DNA from: CAVXHQ01 sp963761735
GTDB lineage: Bacteria > Pseudomonadota > Alphaproteobacteria > Rhodobacterales > Rhodobacteraceae
Length of the DNA stretch: 64,000 nt
NCBI GenBank assembly: GCA_963761735.1
Contig: CAVXHQ010000006.1
Coordinates: forward strand, 62,001 to 126,000
Reading direction: 5' to 3'
Shown here: piece after piece, positions 24,983 through 33,514 of the stretch
How the letters are laid out: each line of letters starts with the position of its first letter
Position numbering within the stretch: the stretch's first letter is position 1
Translations under genes and position numbers: made by a program
Notes under the pieces: generated by a model
Told to the model about the DNA's origin: nothing
What the model saw: only the letters and a program-made list of their open reading frames with translations
Databases searched by the model: none

Positions 24983-26377
24983 ATGACAAAACAAACCAAC
25001 TATCTTGCGGGTTCCGTGGCGATCTTCACCGGCCTGCTGGTGCTGGCCTGGACCACCCATGGCACCGGGATCGTCGAAAACGATCCACAACGAAATATCT
25101 TCATCCCCGATGAACTGATGACCGAATTGCAGGTCAAGGCCGCCTTTGATGGCGACCGGATCTGGTTCCGGTATCGGTGGCCGGCGGAACGTCCGTCGAT
25201 CTTCAACGACGTGTTGGTCTATCAGGATGGCGACTGGGTCACGCGCGGCGGCGAGGAGATCGGCCCTGATCCCGATTTCCTGGTCGAGGACCGGGTGGCG
25301 ATGATGATTGATGACGGCTCGGTGCCGCTGTTTGGCCGCTACGGGGGCTACATCACCATTGGCGACGGGCTGTCCACATTTACCGGTGCCCCGGAATCGG
25401 AAGAAGAACGTACCAAATACCTTCCCACGACCCGTACCGATCCCAATGAATTCGAATCCGTTCTGCCGGAAAGCGATCTGGAAACACTGCGCGAGGCCGG
25501 TCAATTCATCGACCTGTGGCAGTGGCGCTCCAGCCGGTCGAACCCGATCGGGCTGGGCGATGACGGGTTTGTTGCCGAAGATCGCACCGGCGATGCCGGC
25601 ACCGGTCCTTACACGACGAATTTTGACAGCGAGACGGGTCAGCCGCTGTTCATGTTCGACCCGGAGGTTGCAGGCTATCGCGCGCTGTCGATCGACGCCG
25701 TGACAGGCGGCGATGTCGGGTTTAACGACACCTATTACCTTTCCGATGAAACCGCGGTGGCATTCGACCCGAATGCCGATTGGCAAAACGGCGATACCAT
25801 ACCACGCCGTTATCTGCGCCCCAGCGCCGGCTCGCGCGGCGATGTGGTGATGCCGCAGGCCGCACGTTGGCGAAACGGGTTCTGGGATGTGACGCTCGTG
25901 CGCGACATGGATACCGACAACGAGCTGGACGACAAAATTTTCCGGGACGGCGGCAATTATGACGTGGCCTTTGCGGTGTTCCGCAATGCGTCCACGATGC
26001 GGTGGCATTATGTGTCGCTGCCGGTGTCGCTCGGGCTGGAACAGCCCGCACAGATGGTTGCCGAACGCGTCGATCCGGATACCGGCCCCGACTGGACGCA
26101 ACCCTGGACTGAAGTGCCGATGTTCTATCCCGGGCAAGTGACATGGGGCCGTCTGACCGACGCGCGCCAGCACCCCGGCGCCGACCGTATCGCGCAGCGT
26201 GTGCCGGTCGCGTCCCGGCATACCGAGGAACAACTGGCGCTTTACGGCGTACAGATGGAATTTGCCGAGGATATCCGCAAACAGTGGCTCTGGACGCTGT
26301 TCGCGAGCCTTAGCCTGATCGTCGGACTGGGCATCAGCATCAACATGTTGATGCGCCGCAACGAGGAGGATGCGTGA
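24983..26377 (+). CDS. ethylbenzene-dehydrogenase-related haem-binding membrane protein
   Basis: 464 residues from ATG 24983; 39 upstream in-frame codons were rejected because they lack a normal N-terminus. An N-terminal membrane or signal helix (YLAGSVAIFTGLLVLAWTT) is followed by a large beta-rich domain matching the ethylbenzene dehydrogenase/cytochrome c-552 haem-binding family: FDGDRIWFRYRWPAERPS, ALSIDAVTGGDVGF, GFWDVTLVRDMDT and YDVAFAVFRNAS...WHYVSLPVSLGL. A C-terminal helix (LWTLFASLSLIVGLGISINML) should anchor it. In DMSO-reductase-family enzymes this fold is the gamma subunit carrying haem b. No molybdenum subunit is encoded nearby. Confidence 0.85.
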   Translation: MTKQTNYLAGSVAIFTGLLVLAWTTHGTGIVENDPQRNIFIPDELMTELQVKAAFDGDRIWFRYRWPAERPSIFNDVLVYQDGDWVTRGGEEIGPDPDFLVEDRVAMMIDDGSVPLFGRYGGYITIGDGLSTFTGAPESEEERTKYLPTTRTDPNEFESVLPESDLETLREAGQFIDLWQWRSSRSNPIGLGDDGFVAEDRTGDAGTGPYTTNFDSETGQPLFMFDPEVAGYRALSIDAVTGGDVGFNDTYYLSDETAVAFDPNADWQNGDTIPRRYLRPSAGSRGDVVMPQAARWRNGFWDVTLVRDMDTDNELDDKIFRDGGNYDVAFAVFRNASTMRWHYVSLPVSLGLEQPAQMVAERVDPDTGPDWTQPWTEVPMFYPGQVTWGRLTDARQHPGADRIAQRVPVASRHTEEQLALYGVQMEFAEDIRKQWLWTLFASLSLIVGLGISINMLMRRNEEDA

Positions 26378-27141
26378 TGACCTACCCGGACAGGACACAG
26401 GCCGCCCTCGGCACCGCAGCAAAGGCACGAAAGGATACCGACATGAAACGCTCTGGTTGGATGGCGCGCGGCGGCCGGATCGGACTGACAGGCGCCGGCA
26501 TATTGGTGGCGGCGACCGGCGCGGCGCTGGCGCATGGCGCGGACGGTGGGGTGTCGGTGGCCGTCGAGGGCGCACCCTCGTGGTCGCTGAGCCCGGTCTA
26601 TCACATCCTCGTCGCGCACTTTCCGGTCGGCTTGTGGGTGACGGCCTATCTGTTCATTCTGATCCGCTGCCTCTCGGATGCGGATTTCGCGGTGCGGCTG
26701 CAAAAGGCGATCTGGCCGGTGGCGGCCCTGGGCACACTTGCCGGCTTTGTAACCTACGGGCTGGGGCTGACGATCTATCCGTGGTCGGCGATCACCGAGT
26801 CTCCGCTGGGGCGCAACCACATCATGCTGGCGACCTGGACCCTGTCCTACTGGACGGTGATGAGTGTGCTTGGCTATCGCTTCCGCCGCCACCTGTTCGA
26901 AGGCGGGCAACGCTGGATCACGCTTGTGCTGGCTACGATCGGTGTGATGGTGATCACGATCACCGGCACCCTGGGCGGATCGCTGACCGGCACGCCGTCG
27001 CTGGTGACCAAAAGCCTCGGTTGGATCGGCTGGGACGTTTACATGACTTTCTATCTGCCAACCTGGATGCTGGCGACCTTCTTTGCCGGAACGGTGGTCC
27101 TGATCGCGATCGGCCTTGCCGGCCGGGCGCGTCGTGCTTGA
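26377..27141 (+). CDS. polytopic membrane protein (DUF2231-like)
   Basis: 254 residues; ATG 26377 overlaps the previous stop as TGATG. After a twin-arginine-like and Ala-rich N-terminus ending at AALAHG, four to five helices follow (YHILVAHFPVGLWVTAYLFILI, IWPVAALGTLAGFVTYGLGL, HIMLATWTLSYWTVMSVLGY, WITLVLATIGVMVITITGTLGG, MTFYLPTWMLATFFAGTVVLIAIG). The HFPVGLW motif resembles the HFP(I/V) motif of DUF2231 membrane proteins. It may be a quinone- or haem-interacting partner of the preceding protein; this is inference. Confidence 0.8.
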   Translation: MTYPDRTQAALGTAAKARKDTDMKRSGWMARGGRIGLTGAGILVAATGAALAHGADGGVSVAVEGAPSWSLSPVYHILVAHFPVGLWVTAYLFILIRCLSDADFAVRLQKAIWPVAALGTLAGFVTYGLGLTIYPWSAITESPLGRNHIMLATWTLSYWTVMSVLGYRFRRHLFEGGQRWITLVLATIGVMVITITGTLGGSLTGTPSLVTKSLGWIGWDVYMTFYLPTWMLATFFAGTVVLIAIGLAGRARRA

Positions 27142-27937
27142 CGCGGCGCGGGCGGACAGAAACCCGCCAGCCGACATTCAGAGCGCGATCCCCGATTATC
27201 TGGAGCAGCATTACTGGTGGGCCTATTTGCGGCCCGCCAGCCTGCGCATCTTTGATCGTGCGCCGGTCGTATCGGCGATTCTGTGGGGCCAGTATCGACG
27301 GCTGTCCGATAGCGTCCTTACCCATATCGCCCCCGGTGACAGGGTGCTGCAACTGGCCTGCGTGTATGGCAACCTGTCTGAACGGATCGCAGGGCGCGTC
27401 GGCCCGTCGGGAGGCCTCGATATCGTGGACATCGCGCCGATCCAGATCGCCCATGTGCGCGGAAAACTGACCCCGTTCAATTGGGTGCGCGCGATTGTCG
27501 CAAACGCCGCCACTGTTCGGTCCGAGCGCTATCGCTCGGTGGCGTGTTTCTTCTTGCTGCATGAATTGCCCGATCCGGTCAAATGTGCGGTCGTCGATGC
27601 CGCGCTGGCAGCCGTGGAGCCCGGCGGACGGGCGATCTTTGTGGATTATGCCGCACCCGCGCGACTGCACCCGATGCGGCCTGTCATGGCTGGTGTCTTT
27701 GCCATGCTGGAGCCGTTTGCCACTGCCATGTGGCGCACGGAGATTTCACAGCTGGCATCACATCCGCGGGATTTTGCCTGGACCCGCTCATCGCATTTTG
27801 GCGGACTTTATCAGGTGGTTGTCGCGGAGCGGGCGCTGGCCAAAAGGCGGTCAGTCGCACCGAACGCCAATGCTTCACATCTTTCCGGTCAATCCGGGCC
27901 CGTGCGTTTGTCTCGTCCGGCAACGGAAATTGTGTAA
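27134..27937 (+). CDS. rquA: RquA-like rhodoquinone biosynthesis methyltransferase homologue
   Basis: 267 residues from GTG 27134, overlapping the upstream gene by 8 bases (a TTG at 27116 is an alternative). The sequence IPDYLEQHYWWAYLRPASLRIFDR...ILWGQYRRL and the motif I variant LQLACVYGNLS match RquA. RquA lacks the usual GxGxG SAM motif and converts ubiquinone to rhodoquinone, a low-potential quinone for anaerobic fumarate respiration. FFLLHELPDPVKCAVVDAALAAVEPGG and VDYAAPARLHPMRPVMAGVFAMLEPFA also agree. The Lys/Arg-rich C-terminal tail is extended. Assignment rests on recalled motifs, not an alignment. Confidence 0.82.
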   Translation: MLDAARADRNPPADIQSAIPDYLEQHYWWAYLRPASLRIFDRAPVVSAILWGQYRRLSDSVLTHIAPGDRVLQLACVYGNLSERIAGRVGPSGGLDIVDIAPIQIAHVRGKLTPFNWVRAIVANAATVRSERYRSVACFFLLHELPDPVKCAVVDAALAAVEPGGRAIFVDYAAPARLHPMRPVMAGVFAMLEPFATAMWRTEISQLASHPRDFAWTRSSHFGGLYQVVVAERALAKRRSVAPNANASHLSGQSGPVRLSRPATEIV

Positions 27938-27961
27938 CGGGACGGACGGTCGAGCGTCTTT

Positions 27962-27994
27962 AAAACAGGTGGAAAAAAAAATTCCGCCAGTTTT
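27962..27994 (+). terminator. hairpin after rquA
   Basis: AAAACAGGTGGAA (27962-27974) pairs with TTCCGCCAGTTTT (27982-27994) with two non-Watson-Crick positions, and the 3' arm ends in TTTT. It is located 25 bases after the rquA stop and just before the first EF-hand gene, so it may attenuate transcription between them. Confidence 0.45.
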
Positions 27995-28012
27995 GAAACA
28001 AGGAGAAGCGTT

Positions 28013-28255
28013 ATGAAAGTTTCTGGACTGATTGCAGTTTCGGCCATGGCGGCCACAAGCTTTGCGGGCGCCGCTTGGGCGCATGAGATGGATACCGACG
28101 AAGACGGTTTTTATTCGCTTGAAGAGATCAGATCTGACTTTCCCGACCTGACCGGCGACGAATACGCCGCGATGGACACCGATTTGGACGGCCAGGTCGA
28201 TCCGGACGAACTTGCGGCCGCAAGGGTCGACGGGCCGCTGAAACCGAGCGAGTGA
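28013..28255 (+). CDS. secreted EF-hand calcium-binding protein
   Basis: 80 residues; AAGGAGAAG precedes the ATG. A signal peptide (MKVSGLIAVSAMAATSFAGAAWA) is followed by two canonical 12-residue EF-hand loops, DTDEDGFYSLEE and DTDLDGQVDPDE, with Asp at positions 1, 3 and 5 and Glu at 12. Probably a periplasmic Ca2+-binding protein. It is a tandem paralogue of the gene at 28371. Confidence 0.85.
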   Translation: MKVSGLIAVSAMAATSFAGAAWAHEMDTDEDGFYSLEEIRSDFPDLTGDEYAAMDTDLDGQVDPDELAAARVDGPLKPSE

Positions 28256-28370
28256 GCCTCGCAGCAGCAGATCGAGGCCCGCCGTCGGCTGGATACTGAT
28301 TTGACTGACGGCTGACACTATTCGCGACCTGGATAGTCTCTTGAAATCCCAACCAGAATGGAGAAATGAC

Positions 28371-28616
28371 ATGAAATTGAACGTAATTTTTGCCAGTGCC
28401 ACCGTCGCGGTATCGGTTTTTGCCGACGCCGCAGTGGCGCACGAGATGGATACCGACCAAGACGGTCTGTATACGCTTGCGGAAATGAGAACCGAATATC
28501 CTGATCTGACCGAGGCCGATTATGCCGCGCTCGACACCAACGAAGATGAAGCCTTGGACGTGGAAGAGCTGGAGGCGGCCTGGGCGGACGGCCGGCTGGA
28601 ACAAATGGACGACTGA
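28371..28616 (+). CDS. secreted EF-hand calcium-binding protein, second copy
   Basis: 81 residues from ATG 28371 (GGAGAAATGAC upstream), rather than an in-frame start 10 codons earlier. Signal peptide MKLNVIFASATVAVSVFADAAVA, then EF loops DTDQDGLYTLAE (canonical) and DTNEDEALDVEE (Gly at position 6 replaced by Glu, so weaker). About half the mature residues match the first copy, so the two arose by tandem duplication. Confidence 0.83.
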   Translation: MKLNVIFASATVAVSVFADAAVAHEMDTDQDGLYTLAEMRTEYPDLTEADYAALDTNEDEALDVEELEAAWADGRLEQMDD

Positions 28617-28685
28617 CGGTTTGACCTGAGCCCCGTTTCCTCCTTCAGATTTCGGTAGAGTCCGCTCCGAACGAGGAGACGGAGA

Positions 28686-29045
28686 ATGAAGAGATCGAGG
28701 TTCGGCGGAGAGCAGATCATTGCGATGCTGAAGGAGCGGGAGGCCGGAATGCCGACGGCTGAGGTTTGCCGGAAGCACGGGGTGAGCACGGCGACCTTGT
28801 ACAAATACAAGGCGAGGTATGGCGGGCTTGAGGTTTCGGGCGCGCGCCGGCTGCGGGCGCCCGAGGACGAGAACGGCAAGCTGAAGAAGCTTTTGGCCGA
28901 GGCCATGTTGGACCATGCCATCCTGACGGATGTCGCGGCAGAAAAATGGTGGCGATGCGGAGATTTCCGCCATTGGTCCGAGGATAATGGACGCCCGGCG
29001 TCAGCCGGGAAGCGGTGGCTCAGGCTTGTGCGACGCACGGGCTGA
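28686..29045 (+). pseudogene. IS3 OrfA, with altered C-terminus
   Basis: MKRSRFGGEQIIAMLKEREAGMPTAEVCRKHGVSTATLYKYKARYGGLEVS and LRAPEDENGKLKKLLAEAMLDHAIL are a complete OrfA (helix-turn-helix plus leucine-zipper region). It continues past the usual OrfA end into what should be the orfB overlap. Confidence 0.75.
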
Positions 29046-29200
29046 GCCAGCGTCGGGCGTGTCAGGTCTTGGCCGCGGATCGATCGAGCGTGCGGTATCT
29101 GGGCTTTTACAACAGCCGACGACCTCACTCATCGCTTGACGGCAAAACGCCCGATCAGGCCTACTTTAATCAACCGGTGCCAGACGCGGTAGCGGCATAA
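29015..29200 (+). pseudogene. IS3 OrfB remnant (ends joined, catalytic core deleted)
   Basis: The N-terminal piece AQACATHGLSQRRACQVLAADRSSVRY is joined directly to the C-terminal piece FYNSRRPHSSLDGKTPDQAYF. The DDE core normally separating them is gone. Confidence 0.7.
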
Positions 29201-29254
29201 CCAAGGCGGAAATCCACCTAGGAAACGCCCGGAACCTGTTCAGACAAACCGAGC

Positions 29255-29530
29255 CACCTCTGACAGCGACATTACCTCTGGCGTGCCGTCGACCACGAAG
29301 GTGAAGTCCTCGAAAGCTAACCACCTCTACTACGCGACAATTTCAAGTTGAACCGGTCCGTCGCTCTCACCGAGTGGCGGGGTCTCTGTGCTGGATCAAC
29401 GGCAGCCCCGCTGTCCTGGCTGAGACCGGTTCGAATTGGTCTGACAGCACCTCGCTGCGGAATGTGGAATGCCTTCTGCATGAACGGGGAATTGAGATCA
29501 GCCACGAGACCGTGCGCTTCAGAGACCATC
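29255..29530 (+). repeat. scrambled IS6 fragments
   Basis: Three IS6 pieces in the wrong order: HYLWRAVDHEGEVLES (29268-29320), a C-terminal NFKLNRSVALTEWRGLC plus right end GGTTCGAATTGGTCTGACAG (29337-29450), and LRNVECLLHERGIEISHETVRF (29453-29520). This implies repeated recombination or nested insertion and deletion. Confidence 0.6.
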
Positions 29531-29772
29531 AAGTCATAATCTCGGCTTGGCCGAACCCGTTGATCAGACGGTCCTTAACCCTTGCAAAAAAGGAGCCCTC
29601 CACAAATTACAGCATCTTCAGGGTAGATGTGCAGGCTGACAGGGGTTGCGCGGCAATTTGGCTTGCGTGCCCGGGCGCTTGACGGCGGGCCCTCTGGACA
29701 CGGTTGGCGCTATCGGACTATTCATACCAAACTTTGTGATACAAACCGGCGGTCTGTGATGTTGGGATTTCA

Positions 29773-30708
29773 ATGAGCCATAAATTTTTATTGATCGATG
29801 CTGAAAGCGATTTTGCGATTCTGAAGAGCGCGGCGTCCGAAGGCCGTGTCCGCATCCTCAAACTGCTGCATCAGACTGGCGGACTCAATGTCAACGAGAT
29901 CGCCGAAACCCTGGGACAGCCCCAGTCATCGGTATCGTCGAATGTGCAGTTGCTTGAAACCGCCGGACTGATCCGGACCGAGATGACCAAGGCCCGCAAG
30001 GGCAGTCAGAAGATCTGTTACGCGGTTTATGACGAGTTGGTCATTTCGTTCCACCGAGCGGCAAAGGAGATGGATTCGGACGTGGTCGAGGTCTCGATGC
30101 CGCTCGGACTTTACACCCAGGCCGATGTCATGGGGCCGTGTGGCATCTGCTCCACCGAAGGCATCATCGGGCATCTCGACGTGCCGACCACCTTTCTCGA
30201 GCCGGACCGGATGAAGGCGTCGCTGCTGTGGTTTACCAGTGGGTTCGTCGAATATCAGTTTCCCAACAACGCCCTGTTGCGCGCGGTCGCCCTGGACCGG
30301 ATCGAGTTTGCCCTGGAAGTCAGCTCTGAGGTGCCCGGCACCCGTCCGAACTGGCCCTCCGACATCAGTCTGTCGATCAACGGGGTCGAGATCGGCGACT
30401 GGACCTCGCCTGGCGACTTCGGCGACAAACGCGGCATTCATACGCCGCCATGGTGGAAGATGGCAGGCTCGCAATACGGCCTGCTCAAGACCTGGCAGGT
30501 GAATGGATCGGGGTCGTTCGTCGACGGGACCAAACTCTCGGACATCACGCTGGACGACCTCAAGCTCGAGTCGCACCGTTCGGTGCGGCTGCGGGTCGCG
30601 GTGAAGCCGACCGCGCGCAATCCCGGCGGCATCAATATTTTCGGCCGCGGATTCGGGAACCACGATCAGGATATCGTCATGCGGCAATACGTGAAAACAA
30701 AGCTTTAG
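29773..30708 (+). CDS. ArsR-type regulator with C-terminal ligand domain, likely for arabinose utilisation
   Basis: 311 residues. Residues about 15-90 are a winged helix-turn-helix (ILKSAASEGRVRILKLLHQTGGLNVNEIAETLGQPQSSVSSNVQLLETAGLI). The remaining about 200 residues are a beta-rich domain (YQFPNNALLRAVALDRIEFALEVSSEVPG, DISLSINGVEIGDWTSPGDFG, VRLRVAVKPTARNPGGINIFGRGFG) resembling a carbohydrate-recognition module fused to ArsR-like HTH. GPCGICSTEG contains two close Cys. It is placed directly ahead of the arabinofuranosidase operon and is presumably its regulator. Confidence 0.82.
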   Translation: MSHKFLLIDAESDFAILKSAASEGRVRILKLLHQTGGLNVNEIAETLGQPQSSVSSNVQLLETAGLIRTEMTKARKGSQKICYAVYDELVISFHRAAKEMDSDVVEVSMPLGLYTQADVMGPCGICSTEGIIGHLDVPTTFLEPDRMKASLLWFTSGFVEYQFPNNALLRAVALDRIEFALEVSSEVPGTRPNWPSDISLSINGVEIGDWTSPGDFGDKRGIHTPPWWKMAGSQYGLLKTWQVNGSGSFVDGTKLSDITLDDLKLESHRSVRLRVAVKPTARNPGGINIFGRGFGNHDQDIVMRQYVKTKL

Positions 30709-30738
30709 GGCTATTTTGCCTGCTGATTACGCAAACTG

Positions 30739-30808
30739 TTGACAGGTTTGATCGGCTGAGCAATCATATTTAAAAATTCGGTGTGAACCTGAAATTATGA
30801 TATGATTG
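30739..30808 (+). promoter_or_regulatory. promoter-like element with 9-bp inverted repeat ahead of the arabinofuranosidase operon
   Basis: TTGACA (30739-30744) is followed about 18-19 bases later by TCATAT as a possible -10. The exact inverted repeat CAATCATAT (30761-30769) and ATATGATTG (30800-30808) spans the presumed initiation region. It is a plausible operator for the upstream ArsR-type regulator. Confidence 0.4.
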
Positions 30809-30821
30809 GACGGACTCAGAA

Positions 30822-33413
30822 ATGAAAACACGCATTGCCGTCCATCGCGACTTTCGCATCTCGCAGATCGACGACCGGTTGTACTCGGCCTTCATAGAAC
30901 ACATGGGGCGCGCGATTTACGGCGGTATCTACGAACCCGATCACCCAAGCGCGGACGCTGACGGTTTTCGGACTGATGTGCTGAAATTCGTGCGGGATCT
31001 CAAGATCCCGGCGATCCGCTATCCGGGTGGAAACTTCGTGTCCGCCTACAACTGGGAGGACGGGATCGGACCCAAGGATCAGCGCCCGGTCCGGCTCGAC
31101 CTTGCCTGGCGGTCCAAGGAGACCAATCAGGTCGGCATCAACGAATTCGGCAAATGGGCCGACATGGCGGGAATCGAGATGATACTGGCCGTCAATCTCG
31201 GCTCTGCCGGACTACAGGATGCGCGCAATTTCCTCGAATACGTCAACCATCCGAACGGCACGACCTGGTCGGACCTGCGCGCGCGGCATGGCGTCGCAGA
31301 TCCATACGGCGTGAAGATGTGGTGCCTCGGCAACGAGATGGACGGCCCCTGGCAGATCGGCCACAAAAAGGCCACCGAATATGGCCGCCTCGCCAACGAA
31401 ACATCCAAGGCGTTCAAAGGCTTTGACAGCACGATCGAAACGGTGGTTTGCGGGTCGTCCAACGACCAGATGCCGACCTATCCCGAATGGGAGCGGCAGG
31501 TGCTGGAAGAGTGCTACGAGAACGTCGACTACATTTCGCTGCACAAGTATTATGGTAACAACAGCCGCGACACGCTGAATTTCTTCGGTAAGATCGAGGA
31601 AACCGGCCGCTACATCCAGACGATCGGCGGCGCCATCGACTACGTCAAATCGAAGAAGCGCGCGAAGAATGACGTGCATATCTGCTTTGACGAATGGAAC
31701 GTCTGGTATCATATCCGGGATCAGGATTCCAGCAACGTCAAGACCTGGGACTGGCCCGAGGCGCCGGCGCTGCTGGAAGAAACCTACAATTTCGAGGACG
31801 CCCTGTTTGTCGCCGGGCTGTTGAACGAATTCATCCGCCGGTCAGACCGGGTCAAGATCGCCTGTATCGCGCAGCTCGTGAACGTCATTGCTCCGATCCG
31901 CGCCGAAAAGGGCGGCCCGGCCTGGCGGCAAACCATCTACTACCCCTACCAGTTGGCCTCGCTCTACGGTCGCGGCACGGCGCTGAACGTGTCGGTGGAT
32001 GCACCGACCTACGACTGCCGGGTCGCCGACGACGTGTCGTTCCTCGATGTCGCGGGTGTGCTGGACGCCGGCGGCACCATCGTCACGCTGTTCATCGTCA
32101 ACCGGCATCTGACCGAGAATGCCGACCTCGATGTCACGCTGACCGGGTTTGCCGGGGCGCGGCTGGTCGAGCATCTGTCGATGGAAGGGTTCGATTTGCG
32201 GGCCGGCAATTCGGGCGACAAACCCGATGCGGTGGCACCGGGCAAGGGCAGTGGCGTGGCCGTCGAGGACGGCGCCGTCAGGGGCCGGCTGGCGCCCCTG
32301 TCCTATCATGTCCTGCGCGTCGACGTCGAGCTGAACACCATGGGGGTCACACTCAAGAACGTCGCCAAGGACTTCGGAGCCGTAAAAGTGATCGAAGACG
32401 TCTCGCTCGAAATTCCTACGGGCAGTTTCGCGGTTTTCGTCGGCCCCTCGGGCTGTGGCAAGTCCACCCTGCTGCGGATGATCGCCGGGCTGGAAGAGAC
32501 CAGCGACGGCACCATCCGCATCGACGACCGCGATGTGACCCAAGTAGAGCCCGCGCAGCGTGGCGTGGCGATGGTGTTTCAGAATTACGCGCTCTACCCG
32601 CATCTCACGGTGTTCGAGAACATGGCCTTCTCGCTGCGTCTGGCCCGGGCGAACAAGGCCGATGTGCGCAGGCAGGTCGCCGAGGCCGCACGCATTCTCA
32701 AGCTCGGGGATCATCTCGACAAGAAGCCGTCACAGCTGTCGGGGGGACAGCGGCAGCGCGTCGCCATCGGGCGGGCCATCGTGCGCGACCCCAAGGTATT
32801 TCTCTTCGACGAACCGCTGTCGAACCTGGACGCCGAACTGCGGGTTCAGATGCGACTGGAGCTGACCCGCCTGCACCGGCAGATCGGCGCGACGATGATC
32901 TACGTCACCCACGATCAGGTCGAGGCGATGACCCTGGCCGACAGGATTTTCGTGCTCAAGGACGGCATCGTTCAGCAGGCCGGCGCCCCGTTGGACCTCT
33001 ACGACGATCCCGACAACCGGTTTGTCGCGGGCTTCATCGGCTCGCCTGCCATGACGTTCATCACCGGCACCGTCGCGGGCCGGGACGGCGGCAGGCTGAT
33101 GGTGCGGACGTCCGGCACCGAGGCGCACACATTCCATGCTACCGTGACGCAGCAGGTTGCGGACGGCACCACGGTCGAGATCGGGGTTCGGCCCGAACAC
33201 TGGGTTCTGTCGGATACCGGCATGACGGTGCGGGTGGAAATGACCGAAGATCTGGGCGACGTCTCCTACCTGCATACCACCACTGCGGACGGTCGCGAGA
33301 TCGTGGTCGCGCGGCAGGGGTCGCGCGACCGCGTCGATGGCACCTCGATCGGCATTGCCGCCGATCCTGCCCAAGTGCTGGTGTTCGACACGAACGGACG
33401 ACGACTGAAGTAG
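30822..33413 (+). CDS. fusion of a GH51 alpha-L-arabinofuranosidase and a sugar ABC transporter ATPase
   Basis: 863 residues. Residues 1-506 form a GH51 enzyme that removes arabinofuranosyl groups: IRYPGGNFVSAYNWEDGIGP, acid/base E172 in CLGNEMDG, nucleophile E291 in ICFDEWNVWY. Residue 507 is an in-frame ATG (32340) opening a complete UgpC/MsmK-type ATPase: Walker A VGPSGCGKST, signature LSGGQRQRVAIGRAI, Walker B VFLFDEPLSNLDAE, then a TOBE-like regulatory domain. Both parts are cytoplasmic families, so the fusion is topologically sensible. An out-of-frame TGA sits 7 bases before the internal ATG, so a lost stop by frameshift is possible. The next genes encode the binding protein and permeases. 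Confidence 0.9.
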   Translation: MKTRIAVHRDFRISQIDDRLYSAFIEHMGRAIYGGIYEPDHPSADADGFRTDVLKFVRDLKIPAIRYPGGNFVSAYNWEDGIGPKDQRPVRLDLAWRSKETNQVGINEFGKWADMAGIEMILAVNLGSAGLQDARNFLEYVNHPNGTTWSDLRARHGVADPYGVKMWCLGNEMDGPWQIGHKKATEYGRLANETSKAFKGFDSTIETVVCGSSNDQMPTYPEWERQVLEECYENVDYISLHKYYGNNSRDTLNFFGKIEETGRYIQTIGGAIDYVKSKKRAKNDVHICFDEWNVWYHIRDQDSSNVKTWDWPEAPALLEETYNFEDALFVAGLLNEFIRRSDRVKIACIAQLVNVIAPIRAEKGGPAWRQTIYYPYQLASLYGRGTALNVSVDAPTYDCRVADDVSFLDVAGVLDAGGTIVTLFIVNRHLTENADLDVTLTGFAGARLVEHLSMEGFDLRAGNSGDKPDAVAPGKGSGVAVEDGAVRGRLAPLSYHVLRVDVELNTMGVTLKNVAKDFGAVKVIEDVSLEIPTGSFAVFVGPSGCGKSTLLRMIAGLEETSDGTIRIDDRDVTQVEPAQRGVAMVFQNYALYPHLTVFENMAFSLRLARANKADVRRQVAEAARILKLGDHLDKKPSQLSGGQRQRVAIGRAIVRDPKVFLFDEPLSNLDAELRVQMRLELTRLHRQIGATMIYVTHDQVEAMTLADRIFVLKDGIVQQAGAPLDLYDDPDNRFVAGFIGSPAMTFITGTVAGRDGGRLMVRTSGTEAHTFHATVTQQVADGTTVEIGVRPEHWVLSDTGMTVRVEMTEDLGDVSYLHTTTADGREIVVARQGSRDRVDGTSIGIAADPAQVLVFDTNGRRLK

Positions 33414-33514
33414 GCGTGCGCCCCTGTCGTGAAAACGCGCACGCCACGATCAAGACCGGGGACCCGGGCCTCCCAAGGCTGCGCCCGGATAACAGCAAAA
33501 GGGAGAACCGACAA

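Larger units (their letters stand above)
28622..29254 (+). mobile_element. IS3-family element with large internal deletion
   Basis: The left terminus TGACCTGAGCCCCGTTTCC is at 28622. The right terminal region ending ...GAGCCACCTCT is near 29254. The whole is about 630 bp, roughly half the usual length, because most of orfB is missing. Confidence 0.65.

Noticed and set aside
24845..26575. A 576-codon minus-strand frame antisense to the EB_dh-like gene
   Set aside because: Arg/His/Pro-rich composition and no motif; the plus strand has a coherent protein with a proper start.
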